Source: Pseudomonas psychrophila
GTDB lineage: Bacteria > Pseudomonadota > Gammaproteobacteria > Pseudomonadales > Pseudomonadaceae
DNA: 64,000 nt
Assembly (NCBI RefSeq): GCF_001043005.1
Contig: NZ_JYKZ01000001.1
Location: forward strand, 62,001-126,000
Direction of reading: 5' to 3'
The position numbers and the translations under genes are program-made. Of the stretch, positions 1 to 10,354 are shown piece by piece (positions within the stretch are counted from its first letter, which is position 1; every line of letters starts with the position of its first letter). The notes under the pieces are model-generated. The model was not told where the DNA came from, searched no databases, and saw only the letters and a list, made by a program, of their open reading frames with translations.

Positions 1-38
1 ATTTGACGGTGAATGAGGTGATGGAGCGCTCGGCGTGA
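1..38 (+). CDS. possible 3' end of a gene entering from the left
   Basis: A reading frame open from the window edge ends at TGA 36-38 with the tail LTVNEVMERSA. Codon choice looks normal for this genome and a REP element follows directly, as it does after many genes here. Eleven residues are too few to identify a product. It could also be chance. Confidence 0.3.
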   Translation, partial: LTVNEVMERSA

Positions 39-41
39 GCG

Positions 42-129
42 CTGTGGGAGCGGGCTTGCTCGCGATAGCATCGCCCGGTTTTGTCTGACGATCGAGCCGT
101 CAGCATCGCGAGCAAGCCCGCTCCCGCAG
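42..129. repeat. REP-type inverted pair (GTGGGAGCGGGCTTGCTCGC family)
   Basis: Two inverted copies of the GTGGGAGCGGGCTTGCTCGC palindrome flank about 35 bases. The same element recurs at least eight more times in this window, always between genes. It matches the extragenic repeats typical of fluorescent pseudomonads. Confidence 0.9.
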
Positions 130-144
130 ACTGGGTGATTGCGA

Positions 145-873
145 TTAATCGCGAAACACTTCATCCAGCAAGTTGTGCATGGCGGTAAACGCACGGCTGG
201 AGGTTTTGGCGTCGTACATCATCTTGCCCGGCACATTGGCATGCGGGTCGGTGAAGGAATGCACCGCGCCGCCATAGCTGGTCAATTGCCAGTCCACGCT
301 CGCCGCATTCATCTCGGCCGCAAAAACCGGTAGCTGTTCGTTTGGCACCAAGGGATCAGAAGCGCCGTGCAACACCAGCACCGAGCCCTTGATGCTCTGT
401 GCATCGATAGGATTTGGGGTGTCGAGGTTGCCGTGGAAGGACACGGCGGCTAGCAGTGGTGCACCACTGCGCGCCAGCTCAAGCGAGCAGCAACCGCCAA
501 AGCAGAAGCCAAAGGTCGCCAGCTTGCTGCTGTCGACCTGGGCCAGGCCCTGATTTTTCAGCGCGTCATACGCTGCCCACATCCGCTTGCGCAACAGGGC
601 GCGGTCATTCTTGAGCGGCATCATTGCAGCGCCCGCCTCGTCGGCATCGCCCGGGCGGATGGCCTGACCGTACAAGTCAGCAATCAGTACCACGTAGCCC
701 TGCTCTGCAACCGACTTGGCAATCTCTTCGGCAGCCGCGCTGATGCCCATCCAGTTGGGCGCCATCAGCAAACCCGGCAAAGGGTCTTCTCGGCTCGGGT
801 CAAACGCGAGGCGGCCTTCGTAAGCTTGGCCGTCGATTTGATAGGCCACTGAACTGACCGTAATTGATTTCAT
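145..873 (-). CDS. dienelactone hydrolase family protein
   Basis: Alpha/beta hydrolase of 242 residues. The nucleophile elbow GFCFGG carries Cys124 rather than Ser, as in dienelactone hydrolases. Asp173 (HGASDPLVP) and His205 (GAVHSF) complete a Cys-Asp-His triad. There is no signal peptide, so it is cytoplasmic. True dienelactone hydrolases open a lactone in chlorocatechol breakdown, but no catechol-pathway genes are nearby, so the substrate is unknown. It lies downstream of htpG in the same direction and is separated from it by a terminator. From memory this pairing also occurs in P. aeruginosa. Confidence 0.9.
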   Translation of the reverse strand: MKSITVSSVAYQIDGQAYEGRLAFDPSREDPLPGLLMAPNWMGISAAAEEIAKSVAEQGYVVLIADLYGQAIRPGDADEAGAAMMPLKNDRALLRKRMWAAYDALKNQGLAQVDSSKLATFGFCFGGCCSLELARSGAPLLAAVSFHGNLDTPNPIDAQSIKGSVLVLHGASDPLVPNEQLPVFAAEMNAASVDWQLTSYGGAVHSFTDPHANVPGKMMYDAKTSSRAFTAMHNLLDEVFRD

Positions 874-890
874 TAAAAACTCCTGAATTC

Positions 891-922
891 AAAACAAAAA
901 AAACCCGCCGAAGCGGGTTTTT
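891..922 (-). terminator. rho-independent terminator of htpG
   Basis: On the minus strand a GC stem AACCCGC-TTCG-GCGGGTT is followed by an unbroken run of eight T. It lies 10 bases after the htpG stop and ahead of the dienelactone-hydrolase-like gene. Confidence 0.9.
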
Positions 923-931
923 ATAGCGCGG

Positions 932-2836
932 TTAGACCGACAACTCTACTAACAATTTGTTAAGCCGACGGACATAAGCCGCAGGGTCTTTCAAGCTGTC
1001 ACCGGCTGCCAGTGCGGCCTGGTCGAAGAGGATGTGCGACAGGTCACCAAAACGCTCTTCGCTCTGCTCTGCATCGAGTTTCTCGATCAGCGGGTGAGCC
1101 GGGTTGAACTCAAAGATTGGCTTGGACTCAGGCACTTTCTGACCGCTAGCTTCCAGGATCTGACGCATTTGCATGCCCAGGTCCTGCTCGCCGATGGCCA
1201 GAATTGCTGGGGAGTCGGTCAGACGGTGCGATACACGCACTTCGCTGACGCTTTCGCCCAAGGCTGCCTTGATGCGTTCAACCAGACCTTCTTTGGCCTT
1301 GGCCACTTCCTCTGCAGCTTTCTTGTCCTCTTCGGAGTCCAGGTTGCCCAGATCGAGGTCGCCACGTGCCACGTCAACAAAGCTCTTGCCGTCGAAATCG
1401 CTGAGGTAGCTCATGAGCCACTCGTCGATACGGTCGGTCAGCAGCAGGACTTCGATGCCTTTTTTGCGGAAGACTTCGAGGTGCGGGCTGTTCTTGACCT
1501 GTGCGTAAGTTTCGCCGGTCAGGTAGTAAATCTTGTCCTGACCTTCTTTGGCACGTGCCAGGTAGTCGACCAGAGACACGTTTTGCTCACCATCGTCACC
1601 GTGGGTCGAAGCAAAACGCAGCAGGCCGGCGATTTTTTCCTTGTTGGCGAAGTCTTCAGCCGGGCCTTCTTTCATGACCTGGCCGAAGTTTTTCCAGAAG
1701 CCCTGGTATTTCTCAGGCTCGTTCTTCGCCAGTTTTTCCAGCATGTCGAGCACACGCTTGGTCAGCGCGGTCTTCATCGAGTCGATGATCGGGTCTTTTT
1801 GCAGGATTTCCCGCGACACGTTCAACGACAGGTCGTTGGAGTCGATCACGCCCTTGATAAAGCGCAGGTACAACGGCAGGAACGATTCGGCCTGATCCAT
1901 GACGAATACGCGCTGTACATAGAGCTTCAGGCCTTTAGGGGCTTCACGCTGGTACAGATCGAATGGAGCACGGGCCGGCACGTAGAGCAGTGAGCTGTAT
2001 TCCAGCTTGCCTTCAACCTTGTTGTGGCTCCAGGCCAGCGGGTTCTCGTAGTCGTGTGCAATGTGCTTGTAGAACTCCTGGTATTCCTCGTCTTTGACTT
2101 CAGTACGAGGACGAGTCCACAGGGCGCTTGCGCGGTTAACGGTTTCCCATTCCAACGCAGGTGCTTCTTCGCCTTCGGCAACGGGTTGCTCTTTAGGCAG
2201 CTCGATCGGCAAGGCGATATGGTCGGAGTACTTCTTGATGATGTTGCGCAGGCGCCAGCCGTCAGCGAACTCGGATTCGCCGGACTTCAGGTGCAGAACA
2301 ATCTTGGTGCCGCGATCGGCTTTTTCGACGGTGGCAACTTCAAAATCGCCTTCGCCCTTGGAGGACCAGTGCACGCCTTCGCTTGCAGGAGTCCCGGCGC
2401 GACGGCTGTAGACATCAACCTTGTCGGCGACGATGAAGGCAGAGTAAAAGCCCACGCCGAACTGACCGATCAGGTGCGAGTCTTTCTTCTGGTCACCTGT
2501 CAGGTTTTTCATGAAGTCAGCAGTACCGGATTTCGCAATCGTACCCAGGTGGGTGATCACGTCATCGCGGTTCATACCAATACCGTTGTCTTCGAGAGTG
2601 ACGGTGTTAGCGTCCTTGTCGAAGCTCACACGGATTTTAAGGTCGGCACCGCCCTCCAGCAGTTCTGGCTTGGACAGTGCTTCAAAACGTAATTTGTCGA
2701 CAGCATCAGAGGCGTTCGAGATCAATTCGCGAAGGAAGATTTCCTTGTTGGAGTACAGCGAATGGATCATGAGGTGCAGCAGTTGCTTGACCTCGGTCTG
2801 GAAGCCCAGGGTTTCTTTTTGAGTTTCCACGCTCAT
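932..2836 (-). CDS. htpG: molecular chaperone HtpG (Hsp90)
   Basis: Cytoplasmic ATP-dependent Hsp90 chaperone of 634 residues, the usual length. The N-terminal GHKL ATPase shows the ATP-site blocks [15 protein letters not shown] and [11 protein letters not shown]. The middle domain includes [14 protein letters not shown] and NVSREILQ, and a C-terminal dimerisation domain follows. I chose the ATG at 2836 ([13 protein letters not shown]). It has GGAG about 10 bases upstream and matches the family N-terminus, whereas the frame stays open for 21 more residues upstream that look non-coding. A heat-shock-type promoter lies 66-94 bases upstream. Confidence 0.98.
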   Translation of the reverse strand: MSVETQKETLGFQTEVKQLLHLMIHSLYSNKEIFLRELISNASDAVDKLRFEALSKPELLEGGADLKIRVSFDKDANTVTLEDNGIGMNRDDVITHLGTIAKSGTADFMKNLTGDQKKDSHLIGQFGVGFYSAFIVADKVDVYSRRAGTPASEGVHWSSKGEGDFEVATVEKADRGTKIVLHLKSGESEFADGWRLRNIIKKYSDHIALPIELPKEQPVAEGEEAPALEWETVNRASALWTRPRTEVKDEEYQEFYKHIAHDYENPLAWSHNKVEGKLEYSSLLYVPARAPFDLYQREAPKGLKLYVQRVFVMDQAESFLPLYLRFIKGVIDSNDLSLNVSREILQKDPIIDSMKTALTKRVLDMLEKLAKNEPEKYQGFWKNFGQVMKEGPAEDFANKEKIAGLLRFASTHGDDGEQNVSLVDYLARAKEGQDKIYYLTGETYAQVKNSPHLEVFRKKGIEVLLLTDRIDEWLMSYLSDFDGKSFVDVARGDLDLGNLDSEEDKKAAEEVAKAKEGLVERIKAALGESVSEVRVSHRLTDSPAILAIGEQDLGMQMRQILEASGQKVPESKPIFEFNPAHPLIEKLDAEQSEERFGDLSHILFDQAALAAGDSLKDPAAYVRRLNKLLVELSV

Positions 2837-2901
2837 TGTTATCAAACTCCGATTGGATGGCATGAGCCACGCCCTAGTGGGTTGGCGGCGGGATGTCATG
2901 A

Positions 2902-2930
2902 AAGTTGGGGGCTAAGGTTCAAATTTCAAG
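2902..2930 (-). promoter_or_regulatory. candidate sigma-32 heat-shock promoter of htpG
   Basis: Read on the minus strand, CTTGAA (2925-2930) is followed after about 14 bases by CCCCAACTT (2902-2910). This is close to the sigma-32 consensus CTTGAA / CCCCATnT. It sits 66 bases upstream of the chosen htpG start, and htpG is a classical heat-shock gene. Confidence 0.7.
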
Positions 2931-3069
2931 GCCTGATGGAATGGCATCCGTTTTTTACCAATCGTTTCTGCCCCTGATGCTTTACTTATATATGTCGAAA
3001 AGCATGGAACTTAAGCTATCTGCCTATGCTCAAACGCCCCGTAGATCTACTCATAAGGAGAAACACCCC

Positions 3070-3339
3070 ATGCGTAATACTTTTGCTGTTGCCTTGATGC
3101 TGGCTGCCACCCTTGGTCTGGCTGCGTGCGACAAGAAGTCCGAAGATAAAGCCCAGGACGCCACTCAGCACGCTGAGCAAGCTCAAGAAAAAATGTCTGA
3201 AGCTCAGGACAAAGTGAACGACGCGGCGAAAGAAAACGCCGAAGCTGCCAAAGCTCAGGCCGAGTCCAACAAAGCCGCCGCTGAAGAAGCCGCTCCTGCT
3301 ACTCCTGCTGCTCCAGTGGCAACTCCAGAAAGCAAGTAA
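3070..3339 (+). CDS. small Ala/Lys/Glu-rich lipoprotein
   Basis: Precursor of 89 residues. The signal peptide ends in a lipobox LAAC, with Cys at about residue 20, so it is predicted to be lipidated and membrane-anchored. The mature part is almost wholly Ala, Glu, Lys and Gln in a heptad-like helical pattern (EQAQEKMSEAQDKVNDAAKE), followed by an Ala/Pro-rich tail. It has no enzymatic motif. The start at 3070 is set by the ribosome site AAGGAG and the signal peptide; the frame is open further upstream but that part looks non-coding. It is monocistronic with its own terminator. The role is unknown; a structural or envelope-spacing role is possible. Confidence 0.9.
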   Translation: MRNTFAVALMLAATLGLAACDKKSEDKAQDATQHAEQAQEKMSEAQDKVNDAAKENAEAAKAQAESNKAAAEEAAPATPAAPVATPESK

Positions 3340-3360
3340 TACGGCTTTTTGTGAGGTAAA

Positions 3361-3388
3361 ACAAAGCCCGCCAAGTGCGGGCTTTGTT
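3361..3388 (+). terminator. rho-independent terminator of the lipoprotein gene
   Basis: Hairpin AAAGCCCGC-CAAGT-GCGGGCTTT followed by GTTAT, 21 bases after the stop codon. Confidence 0.8.
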
Positions 3389-3435
3389 ATGTCTGGCATT
3401 AACCTTTGTCGATCGAGCGCCCGAACACACCGCCA

Positions 3436-3474
3436 TAAAAAAAGCCCTGCATCCATAAGATGCAGGGCTTTTTT
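3436..3474. terminator. bidirectional terminator downstream of brnQ
   Basis: Hairpin AAGCCCTGCAT-CCATAAG-ATGCAGGGCTT with an A-run on one side and a T-run on the other, between two converging genes. It can serve brnQ on the minus strand and back up the preceding plus-strand terminator. Confidence 0.88.
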
Positions 3475-3508
3475 ATCTATTCAGATACGCTTTTGGCGAA
3501 CTGAATAA

Positions 3509-4822
3509 TTACGCGAGTGCTTCTGCACGCTTGCCCAGCAGACGGTCGCAAATAAATGCACCCACCAAGGTCACGAGGCATGGTACCAGCCACGCCAAAC
3601 CCTGGTCGCTGAATGGCATATTCGCCAGTTGGCTCGGAATCCAGCCAGCCAGGCCCGCCCCTTTGAGCGCATCGATCGAACCGAAGATGAATGACACCAG
3701 CATGACCGGACCCACGATCCGCGCCTGGGCATGCCACAGGCCTTTGCAGAAGCTCAACGCCACCAGCACGATGCACGGCGGGTAAATCGCCGTCAGCAGC
3801 GGGATGGAGAAGGCGATCAACTGCGTCAGACCAAGGTTCGACACGGCCAGCGAGAACACCGCAAGGATAATCACCAGCGTCTTGTAAGACAGAGGCAAGA
3901 CAGTGCTGAAGTATTCAGCGCAGGCACATGTCAGGCCCACGGCCGTTACCAGGCATGCCAGGGCAATCAATACAGCCAGGAAGCCGCTGCCCAGGGAGCC
4001 AAACGTGTGCTGTACGTAGGCGTGCAATACTGCCGCGCCATTGGTTGCACCCGCCGCCACTTCGTGGCTGCCCGCACCCAAGCGGAACAGGCTGATATAC
4101 ACCAGCGCAAGGCCAACACCGGCGATCAGACCGGCAATGATTGCGTAACGGGTAATCAGCTTCGGCGACTCAACCCCACGGGAGCGAATGGCATTCACGA
4201 TCACAATGCCGAAAACCAGTGCACCCAGGGTATCCATGGTCAGGTAACCATTGATGAACCCTTGAGAGAAAGGTGCCGCCACGTACTCTGGAGTCGCAAC
4301 GCCAACATCACCCGCAGGCAAGGCCACGGCGGCAATGCCGAGAATAGCCAGGGCAATGATTTTCAATGGAGCAAGGAAGCGCCCTACCGTGTCCAGCAGA
4401 CGGCCTGGATACAGAGAAACGAAGAACACAATCAGGAAGTACACCGAGCTGTACAAGAACAGCGCCAGCGGGCTTTCGCCAGTCAACGGCGCCAGACCGA
4501 CCTCAAAAGAGACGGTGGCGGTACGCGGGGTCGCGAACAGCGGGCCTACAGCCAGATAGGCCACAGCCGCCAGCAAGCCACCCGCGATTTTACCGATCGG
4601 GCTGCTCAGTGCGTCCATTCCGCCGCCAACTTTGGCCAGCGCAATCACAGTGACCACCGGCAAACCGACTGCGGTGATCAGGAAGCCCAATGCGGCCATC
4701 CAGACATTCGGTCCAGCCTGCAGGCCAACAATTGGCGGGAAAATGATGTTGCCAGCCCCAACGAACAGGGCAAAAGTCATAAACCCAAGTGCCAGGATGT
4801 CCTGGCCTTTCAATACTTTCAT
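3509..4822 (-). CDS. brnQ: branched-chain amino acid transporter, LIVCS family
   Basis: Inner-membrane carrier of 437 residues with about 12 hydrophobic segments. It begins [20 protein letters not shown] and has the family signature [11 protein letters not shown] in the first helix. The BrnQ/BraB family imports leucine, isoleucine and valine by cation symport. It is a single gene with its own terminator. No strong Shine-Dalgarno sequence is seen before the ATG at 4822, but the N-terminus matches the family. From memory P. aeruginosa has its orthologue braB right beside sucD; here a zeta-toxin-like gene lies between. Confidence 0.96.
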   Translation of the reverse strand: MKVLKGQDILALGFMTFALFVGAGNIIFPPIVGLQAGPNVWMAALGFLITAVGLPVVTVIALAKVGGGMDALSSPIGKIAGGLLAAVAYLAVGPLFATPRTATVSFEVGLAPLTGESPLALFLYSSVYFLIVFFVSLYPGRLLDTVGRFLAPLKIIALAILGIAAVALPAGDVGVATPEYVAAPFSQGFINGYLTMDTLGALVFGIVIVNAIRSRGVESPKLITRYAIIAGLIAGVGLALVYISLFRLGAGSHEVAAGATNGAAVLHAYVQHTFGSLGSGFLAVLIALACLVTAVGLTCACAEYFSTVLPLSYKTLVIILAVFSLAVSNLGLTQLIAFSIPLLTAIYPPCIVLVALSFCKGLWHAQARIVGPVMLVSFIFGSIDALKGAGLAGWIPSQLANMPFSDQGLAWLVPCLVTLVGAFICDRLLGKRAEALA

Positions 4823-5154
4823 TACGGAAATACCACACTACTGAATCGGAATTTAGAGGGGAATTTCCCGTGCGGATGTGGGAAATGCTGTCGGTCTGTA
4901 TAAGTCCGACCCGTCTAGCGCGCGGCTTCCTTTTGGGATGCACACGCAGAAATGCAGAATGGCGGCAAGATTACCGATTTTTTTCCTACAACGCACTGTT
5001 AGAGGGCGGACTGTCCGATGAACGAACGCAGTTGTCGCCTGGATGACATCGAAAATTGATTTGGTGTGGTTTTGCAGCGTTGGTGCTGCCGCGATGGGGT
5101 AGGCACGAAGGCCACCCGAAGGTGCAATGTTGTTCACTTAAGTGATTTTTGCCT
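4823..5154. other. intergenic region upstream of brnQ, no gene seen
   Basis: Frames here are short, with no credible start site or product. It presumably holds the brnQ promoter and leader. No tRNA-like or riboswitch-like fold was recognised by eye. Confidence 0.5.
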
Positions 5155-5254
5155 CTGTGGGAGCGGGCTTGCTCGCGATGGTCTTTAACGATGCCCGATA
5201 TTTACCGAATAAATACGCCGCTCTGAAGCCATCGCGAGCAAGCCCGCCCCCACA
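5155..5254. repeat. REP-type inverted pair
   Basis: CTGTGGGAGCGGGCTTGCTC and its inverted copy (ending CCGCCCCCACA, one mismatch) flank about 52 bases. It borders the zeta-toxin-like gene on its downstream side. Confidence 0.88.
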
Positions 5255-5310
5255 CTTGAGCAGTGTCGCAGTCAAGCGGGTTTTGTATCTGACAGACGAT
5301 GGCCCATCAG

Positions 5311-6210
5311 TTATTTTTTGTCTCTTAGCTCTGGATTGGCGAACTGCGCATTAAACGAAACAAGTGACGACAGCTTCTCGAATAATGGAACAGGCTCGAA
5401 CTTCCCACTTTCCCTTCCCTGTTCAATAGCCGCGACAATTTTGTCAGGTGATATATCTGTCGCTCCATGATAATAAATCTCACCCGCCCTGCCGCTCACT
5501 ACAACTTCATCCAGTTCAGGCACAAGGCTTTCGTATTGTTCGGGGTTCGAGGTACTGACATACGCATCTTCGTGATAGTCCATTGGTGTTCTTCTGGCAC
5601 CGTCCCGCAAGTCTTTTCCTTCATTGATATCTTTCAAACCAGACTCATACCGTGAGAAGACGCCCATCGTACTAGTGGCCTTATCAACTGCCAGGATGTT
5701 GAGCGATACACGGTAACCATGCTCTTTGCACGCTTTGGCTGCGGCCAGCACTTCATGATTTCTACTATTGATGGATTTCTGGATGACCATGTTAAGCCTG
5801 TTTTCGAGCCCATGCTTTTGCAGACCCTCCTCCAGATAACGCGCTATCTCCTTGCTGCCGGGCACAGTGCCAGGGTAACCCTCCCGTGCCGCCTCAGTGT
5901 AGCCAGGGACAAAACGCTTCAGATCATCGTAATCGACGATCACACAGTTACCTTTGAACTGTGCTGAAATACTGTTTATCGCCGTTGATTTTCCAGCGCC
6001 CATTTGGCCGGTAACAATATGGGAAGCAGGATTTTTTTGTGAAGTTGCAGCAGCCGCTAATTCTTTTATAACGACCTGCAATAGTTTGAGTTTTTCCTCA
6101 CTACCCAATGACCCTACTTGTCTGGGATCTGAAGAAACTTGAATGTGTCGAAGCTCATGAAAACTGGCGGACCTTTGCACGCTGGCCAGACCTGGAGAAA
6201 TACCCTTCAT
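5311..6210 (-). CDS. zeta-toxin-like kinase, orphan
   Basis: Protein of 299 residues. Walker A GQMGAGKST is at 68-76. A zeta-type substrate block VDYDDLKRFVPGY follows with Asp93/Asp95. The block FSRYESGLKD (Arg187) to ARRTP (Arg206-207) parallels the ERYE...ARATP arginines of zeta/PezT. Zeta kinases phosphorylate UDP-GlcNAc and block cell-wall synthesis; that activity here is inferred. Unusual points: there are about 65 residues before the P-loop, no epsilon-like antitoxin on either side, and base composition visibly richer in A+T than the neighbours, including the 274 bases upstream. This suggests recent acquisition between brnQ and sucD. It could be an orphan toxin, a secreted effector, or a phosphotransferase with another target. 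Confidence 0.8.
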   Translation of the reverse strand: MKGISPGLASVQRSASFHELRHIQVSSDPRQVGSLGSEEKLKLLQVVIKELAAAATSQKNPASHIVTGQMGAGKSTAINSISAQFKGNCVIVDYDDLKRFVPGYTEAAREGYPGTVPGSKEIARYLEEGLQKHGLENRLNMVIQKSINSRNHEVLAAAKACKEHGYRVSLNILAVDKATSTMGVFSRYESGLKDINEGKDLRDGARRTPMDYHEDAYVSTSNPEQYESLVPELDEVVVSGRAGEIYYHGATDISPDKIVAAIEQGRESGKFEPVPLFEKLSSLVSFNAQFANPELRDKK

Positions 6211-6427
6211 TGTTTAACCTCCACTGGTTGAGAAGTTAATATTTTCATTCTGCACAAATAACCAGTCAAGAAACGGGCACCTCCAATATACATTTGGATA
6301 TGTCAGTAACATCCTCTCGCATAAGGTTTATTTCGAAGGTAAACCTAGAGGGCAGCGCCCAACTTTCCAGTTAATTTCTTCGACGTGTAACGCCTATATA
6401 TTTGTTTAGTACCGAAACACCAAACGC

Positions 6428-6455
6428 ACAAAGGCCACCCGAAGGTGGCCTTTGT
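6428..6455 (-). terminator. rho-independent terminator of the suc operon
   Basis: Hairpin AAAGGCCACC-CGAA-GGTGGCCTTT flanked by ACA/TGT, 30 bases beyond the sucD stop. The T-tract is short. Confidence 0.8.
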
Positions 6456-6484
6456 CTGGTGTAGCTATCAACTAAGCGCGTGGC

Positions 6485-7366
6485 TTATTTGATTGCCCAG
6501 CCAGTCAGCTCGGACAGAGCCTTGCCGATGTCTGCCAGCGAACGCACGGTTTTAACGCCTGCGTCTTCCAGAGCAGCAAACTTCTCGTCTGCAGTGCCCT
6601 TGCCGCCAGAGATGATTGCGCCAGCATGGCCCATGCGCTTGCCAGCAGGGGCAGTCACACCAGCGATGTAGGAAACAACTGGCTTGGTCACGTGTGCCTT
6701 GATGTAGGCAGCCGCTTCTTCTTCAGCCGAACCGCCGATCTCACCGATCATTACGATAGCTTCGGTCTTCGGGTCTTCCTGGAACAGCTTCAGGATGTCG
6801 ATGAAGTTGGAACCAGGGATCGGGTCACCACCGATGCCTACGCAAGTCGACTGACCGAAACCGGCGTCAGTAGTTTGCTTGACCGCTTCGTAAGTCAGGG
6901 TGCCGGAACGCGACACGATGCCTACTTTGCCTGGCAAGTGAATGTGACCTGGCATGATGCCGATCTTGCATTCGCCTGGAGTGATAACGCCTGGGCAGTT
7001 AGGGCCGATCAGGGTAACACCCAGCTCGTCGCACTTAACCTTAGCGTCCAGCATGTCCAGGGTAGGAATGCCTTCAGTGATGCAAACGATCAGCTTGATG
7101 CCGCCGAACGCTGCTTCAAGGATGGAGTCCTTGCAGAAAGGAGCCGGTACGTAGATAACGCTGGCAGTTGCGCCAGTGGCAGCTACAGCTTCTTTCACGG
7201 TGTTGAAAACAGGCAGGTCCAGGTGAGTGGTGCCGCCTTTGCCCGGAGTAACGCCACCGACCATCTTGGTGCCGTATTCGATGGCTTGCTGGGTGTGGAA
7301 ACTACCCTGCGAACCAGTGATGCCTTGGCAGATAACTTTGGTGTCTTTATTGATCAGGACGCTCAT
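6485..7366 (-). CDS. sucD: succinyl-CoA synthetase alpha subunit
   Basis: Alpha subunit of 293 residues, normal length. With SucC it converts succinyl-CoA, ADP (or GDP) and phosphate to succinate, ATP (or GTP) and CoA. The N-terminal CoA-binding Rossmann domain has the [11 protein letters not shown] loop. The phosphorylated active-site histidine lies in [17 protein letters not shown] near residue 247. Its ATG overlaps the sucC stop by one base (TAATG), so the two subunits should be translationally coupled and made in equal amounts. It is the last gene of the suc group and is followed by a terminator. Confidence 0.98.
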   Translation of the reverse strand: MSVLINKDTKVICQGITGSQGSFHTQQAIEYGTKMVGGVTPGKGGTTHLDLPVFNTVKEAVAATGATASVIYVPAPFCKDSILEAAFGGIKLIVCITEGIPTLDMLDAKVKCDELGVTLIGPNCPGVITPGECKIGIMPGHIHLPGKVGIVSRSGTLTYEAVKQTTDAGFGQSTCVGIGGDPIPGSNFIDILKLFQEDPKTEAIVMIGEIGGSAEEEAAAYIKAHVTKPVVSYIAGVTAPAGKRMGHAGAIISGGKGTADEKFAALEDAGVKTVRSLADIGKALSELTGWAIK

Positions 7367-8532
7367 TACTTGCCCTCCGCAGCTTTAACAACTTGTTGAG
7401 CAGCGTCGGTCAAGCTGGTAGCAGCGATGATGTTCAAGCCGCTTTCTGCCAGTACTTTAGCGCCCAGTTCAGCGTTGTTGCCTTCAAGGCGAACAACCAC
7501 CGGGATTTTCACGCCGACTTCTTTCACTGCACCGATGATGCCTTCGGCAATCATGTCGCAACGAACGATGCCGCCGAAGATGTTGACCAGTACTGCAGCG
7601 ACATTGCTGTCGGACAGGATGATCTTGAACGCTTCGGTAACGCGTTCTTTGGTAGCACCGCCGCCAACGTCGAGGAAGTTGGCTGGCTTGCCGCCATGCA
7701 GGTTAACGATGTCCATGGTGCCCATCGCCAGACCAGCGCCGTTTACCATGCAGCCGATGTTGCCTTCCAGTGCTACGTAGTTCAGTTCGAACTTGGCAGC
7801 GTGCGCTTCGCGCGGATCGTCTTGCGACGGATCGTGGAAAGTTTTCAGCTTGGCCTGACGGTACATGGCGTTTGCGTCGATGTTGATTTTTGCATCGAGG
7901 CAGTGCAGATCGCCGTCAGTCTTGATAACCAGCGGGTTCACTTCCAGCAGAGCCAGGTCGTGATCCTTGAACAGTTTGGCCAGACCTACGAAGATCTTGG
8001 CGAACTGAGTGACTTGCTTGCCTTCCAGACCCAGCTGGAAAGCCAACTCGCGACCCTGGAATGGCTGAGCGCCAACCAGTGGATCGATAGTAGCTTTCAG
8101 AATTTTTTCTGGAGTGTCGTGAGCGATCTTCTCGATGTCCACGCCACCTTCGGTGGAAGCCATGAACACGATACGACGGCTGGAACGGTCAACGACAGCG
8201 CCCAGGTACAGCTCTTTAGCGATATCAGTGCACGATTCAACCAGGATCTTGGTGACCGGCTGACCATTGGCATCAGTCTGGTAAGTCACCAGACGCTTGC
8301 CCAACCACTGTTGTGCGAATGCTTTAGCGTCTTCTTTGCTGCGAACCAGCTTAACGCCGCCCGCTTTACCGCGACCACCTGCGTGAACCTGGGCTTTAAC
8401 AACCCACTCGGTCCCGCCGATTTTGTCGCAAGCTTCTGCGGCTGCTTCCGGGGTGTCTACTGCATAACCCTTGGATACTGGCAGGCCGTATTCAGCGAAC
8501 AGCTGCTTACCCTGATACTCGTGAAGATTCAT
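7366..8532 (-). CDS. sucC: succinyl-CoA synthetase beta subunit (ADP-forming)
   Basis: Beta subunit of 388 residues with an N-terminal ATP-grasp fold. It starts [20 protein letters not shown] and has the nucleotide-binding stretch [16 protein letters not shown]. The C-terminal half carries [13 protein letters not shown] and [10 protein letters not shown], typical of the ligase domain. It partners with SucD in the TCA cycle. It lies 226 bases downstream of lpdG, so it may be co-transcribed with sucAB-lpdG or have its own promoter in that gap. Confidence 0.98.
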   Translation of the reverse strand: MNLHEYQGKQLFAEYGLPVSKGYAVDTPEAAAEACDKIGGTEWVVKAQVHAGGRGKAGGVKLVRSKEDAKAFAQQWLGKRLVTYQTDANGQPVTKILVESCTDIAKELYLGAVVDRSSRRIVFMASTEGGVDIEKIAHDTPEKILKATIDPLVGAQPFQGRELAFQLGLEGKQVTQFAKIFVGLAKLFKDHDLALLEVNPLVIKTDGDLHCLDAKINIDANAMYRQAKLKTFHDPSQDDPREAHAAKFELNYVALEGNIGCMVNGAGLAMGTMDIVNLHGGKPANFLDVGGGATKERVTEAFKIILSDSNVAAVLVNIFGGIVRCDMIAEGIIGAVKEVGVKIPVVVRLEGNNAELGAKVLAESGLNIIAATSLTDAAQQVVKAAEGK

Positions 8533-8758
8533 GCTTTTTACCGTCTTCGTTAGGTACTGCGCATTCGGCGCTGCACTTTTATTAGTGCCGCACCACCTGT
8601 GACTGCTGCTTGTGCTGCCTGTTCAAGCCCGACATCCGCGTAAGCGGAGTCGGCCCCGAGTAAAACAAGACAAGACTGCGTCCGGCGGAAGTTCCGCGGT
8701 GAGGCTTGCTAGCAAGGCTCACGACGGGCAAACCGCCGTGGTTTCTTATTGTCTGGTA
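8533..8758. other. lpdG-sucC intergenic region with hairpins
   Basis: There is no coding frame of note. A stem CACGACGG-GCAAA-CCGCCGTG (about 8719-8742) and a small palindrome GCTTGCTAGCAAGC lie just beyond lpdG. Neither has a T-run, so they look more like RNA-processing or stability elements than full terminators. Confidence 0.45.
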
Positions 8759-10210
<1,452 letters not shown>

Positions 10211-10212
10211 TT

Positions 10213-10340
10213 AGCTACAAGCTTCAAGCTGCAAGCTACAAGGCCAAACCACAATTGCTTGCAGCTTCACACTTGCAGCTCATAGCTGTTTCCTATGATA
10301 CGAGCCTCAAGCCGGTTGCTTTAACGCGCGGCCTGAAACT
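10213..10340. repeat. cluster of AGCTGCAAGCT-type short repeats
   Basis: Short direct and inverted variants of AGCTACAAGCTTCAAGCTGCAAG lie close together. They include GCTTGCAGCTTCACACTTGCAGC and later diverged copies such as CTCGCAGCTGC. They fill most of the sucB-lpdG gap. This is a second extragenic repeat family, distinct from the REP elements elsewhere in the window. Confidence 0.75.
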
Positions 10341-10354
10341 CGCAGCTGCTTCTA

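Noticed and set aside
3731..4903. Plus-strand open frame opposite brnQ
   Set aside because: A hydrophilic, Gln/Arg/His-rich product is the usual antisense image of a membrane protein.
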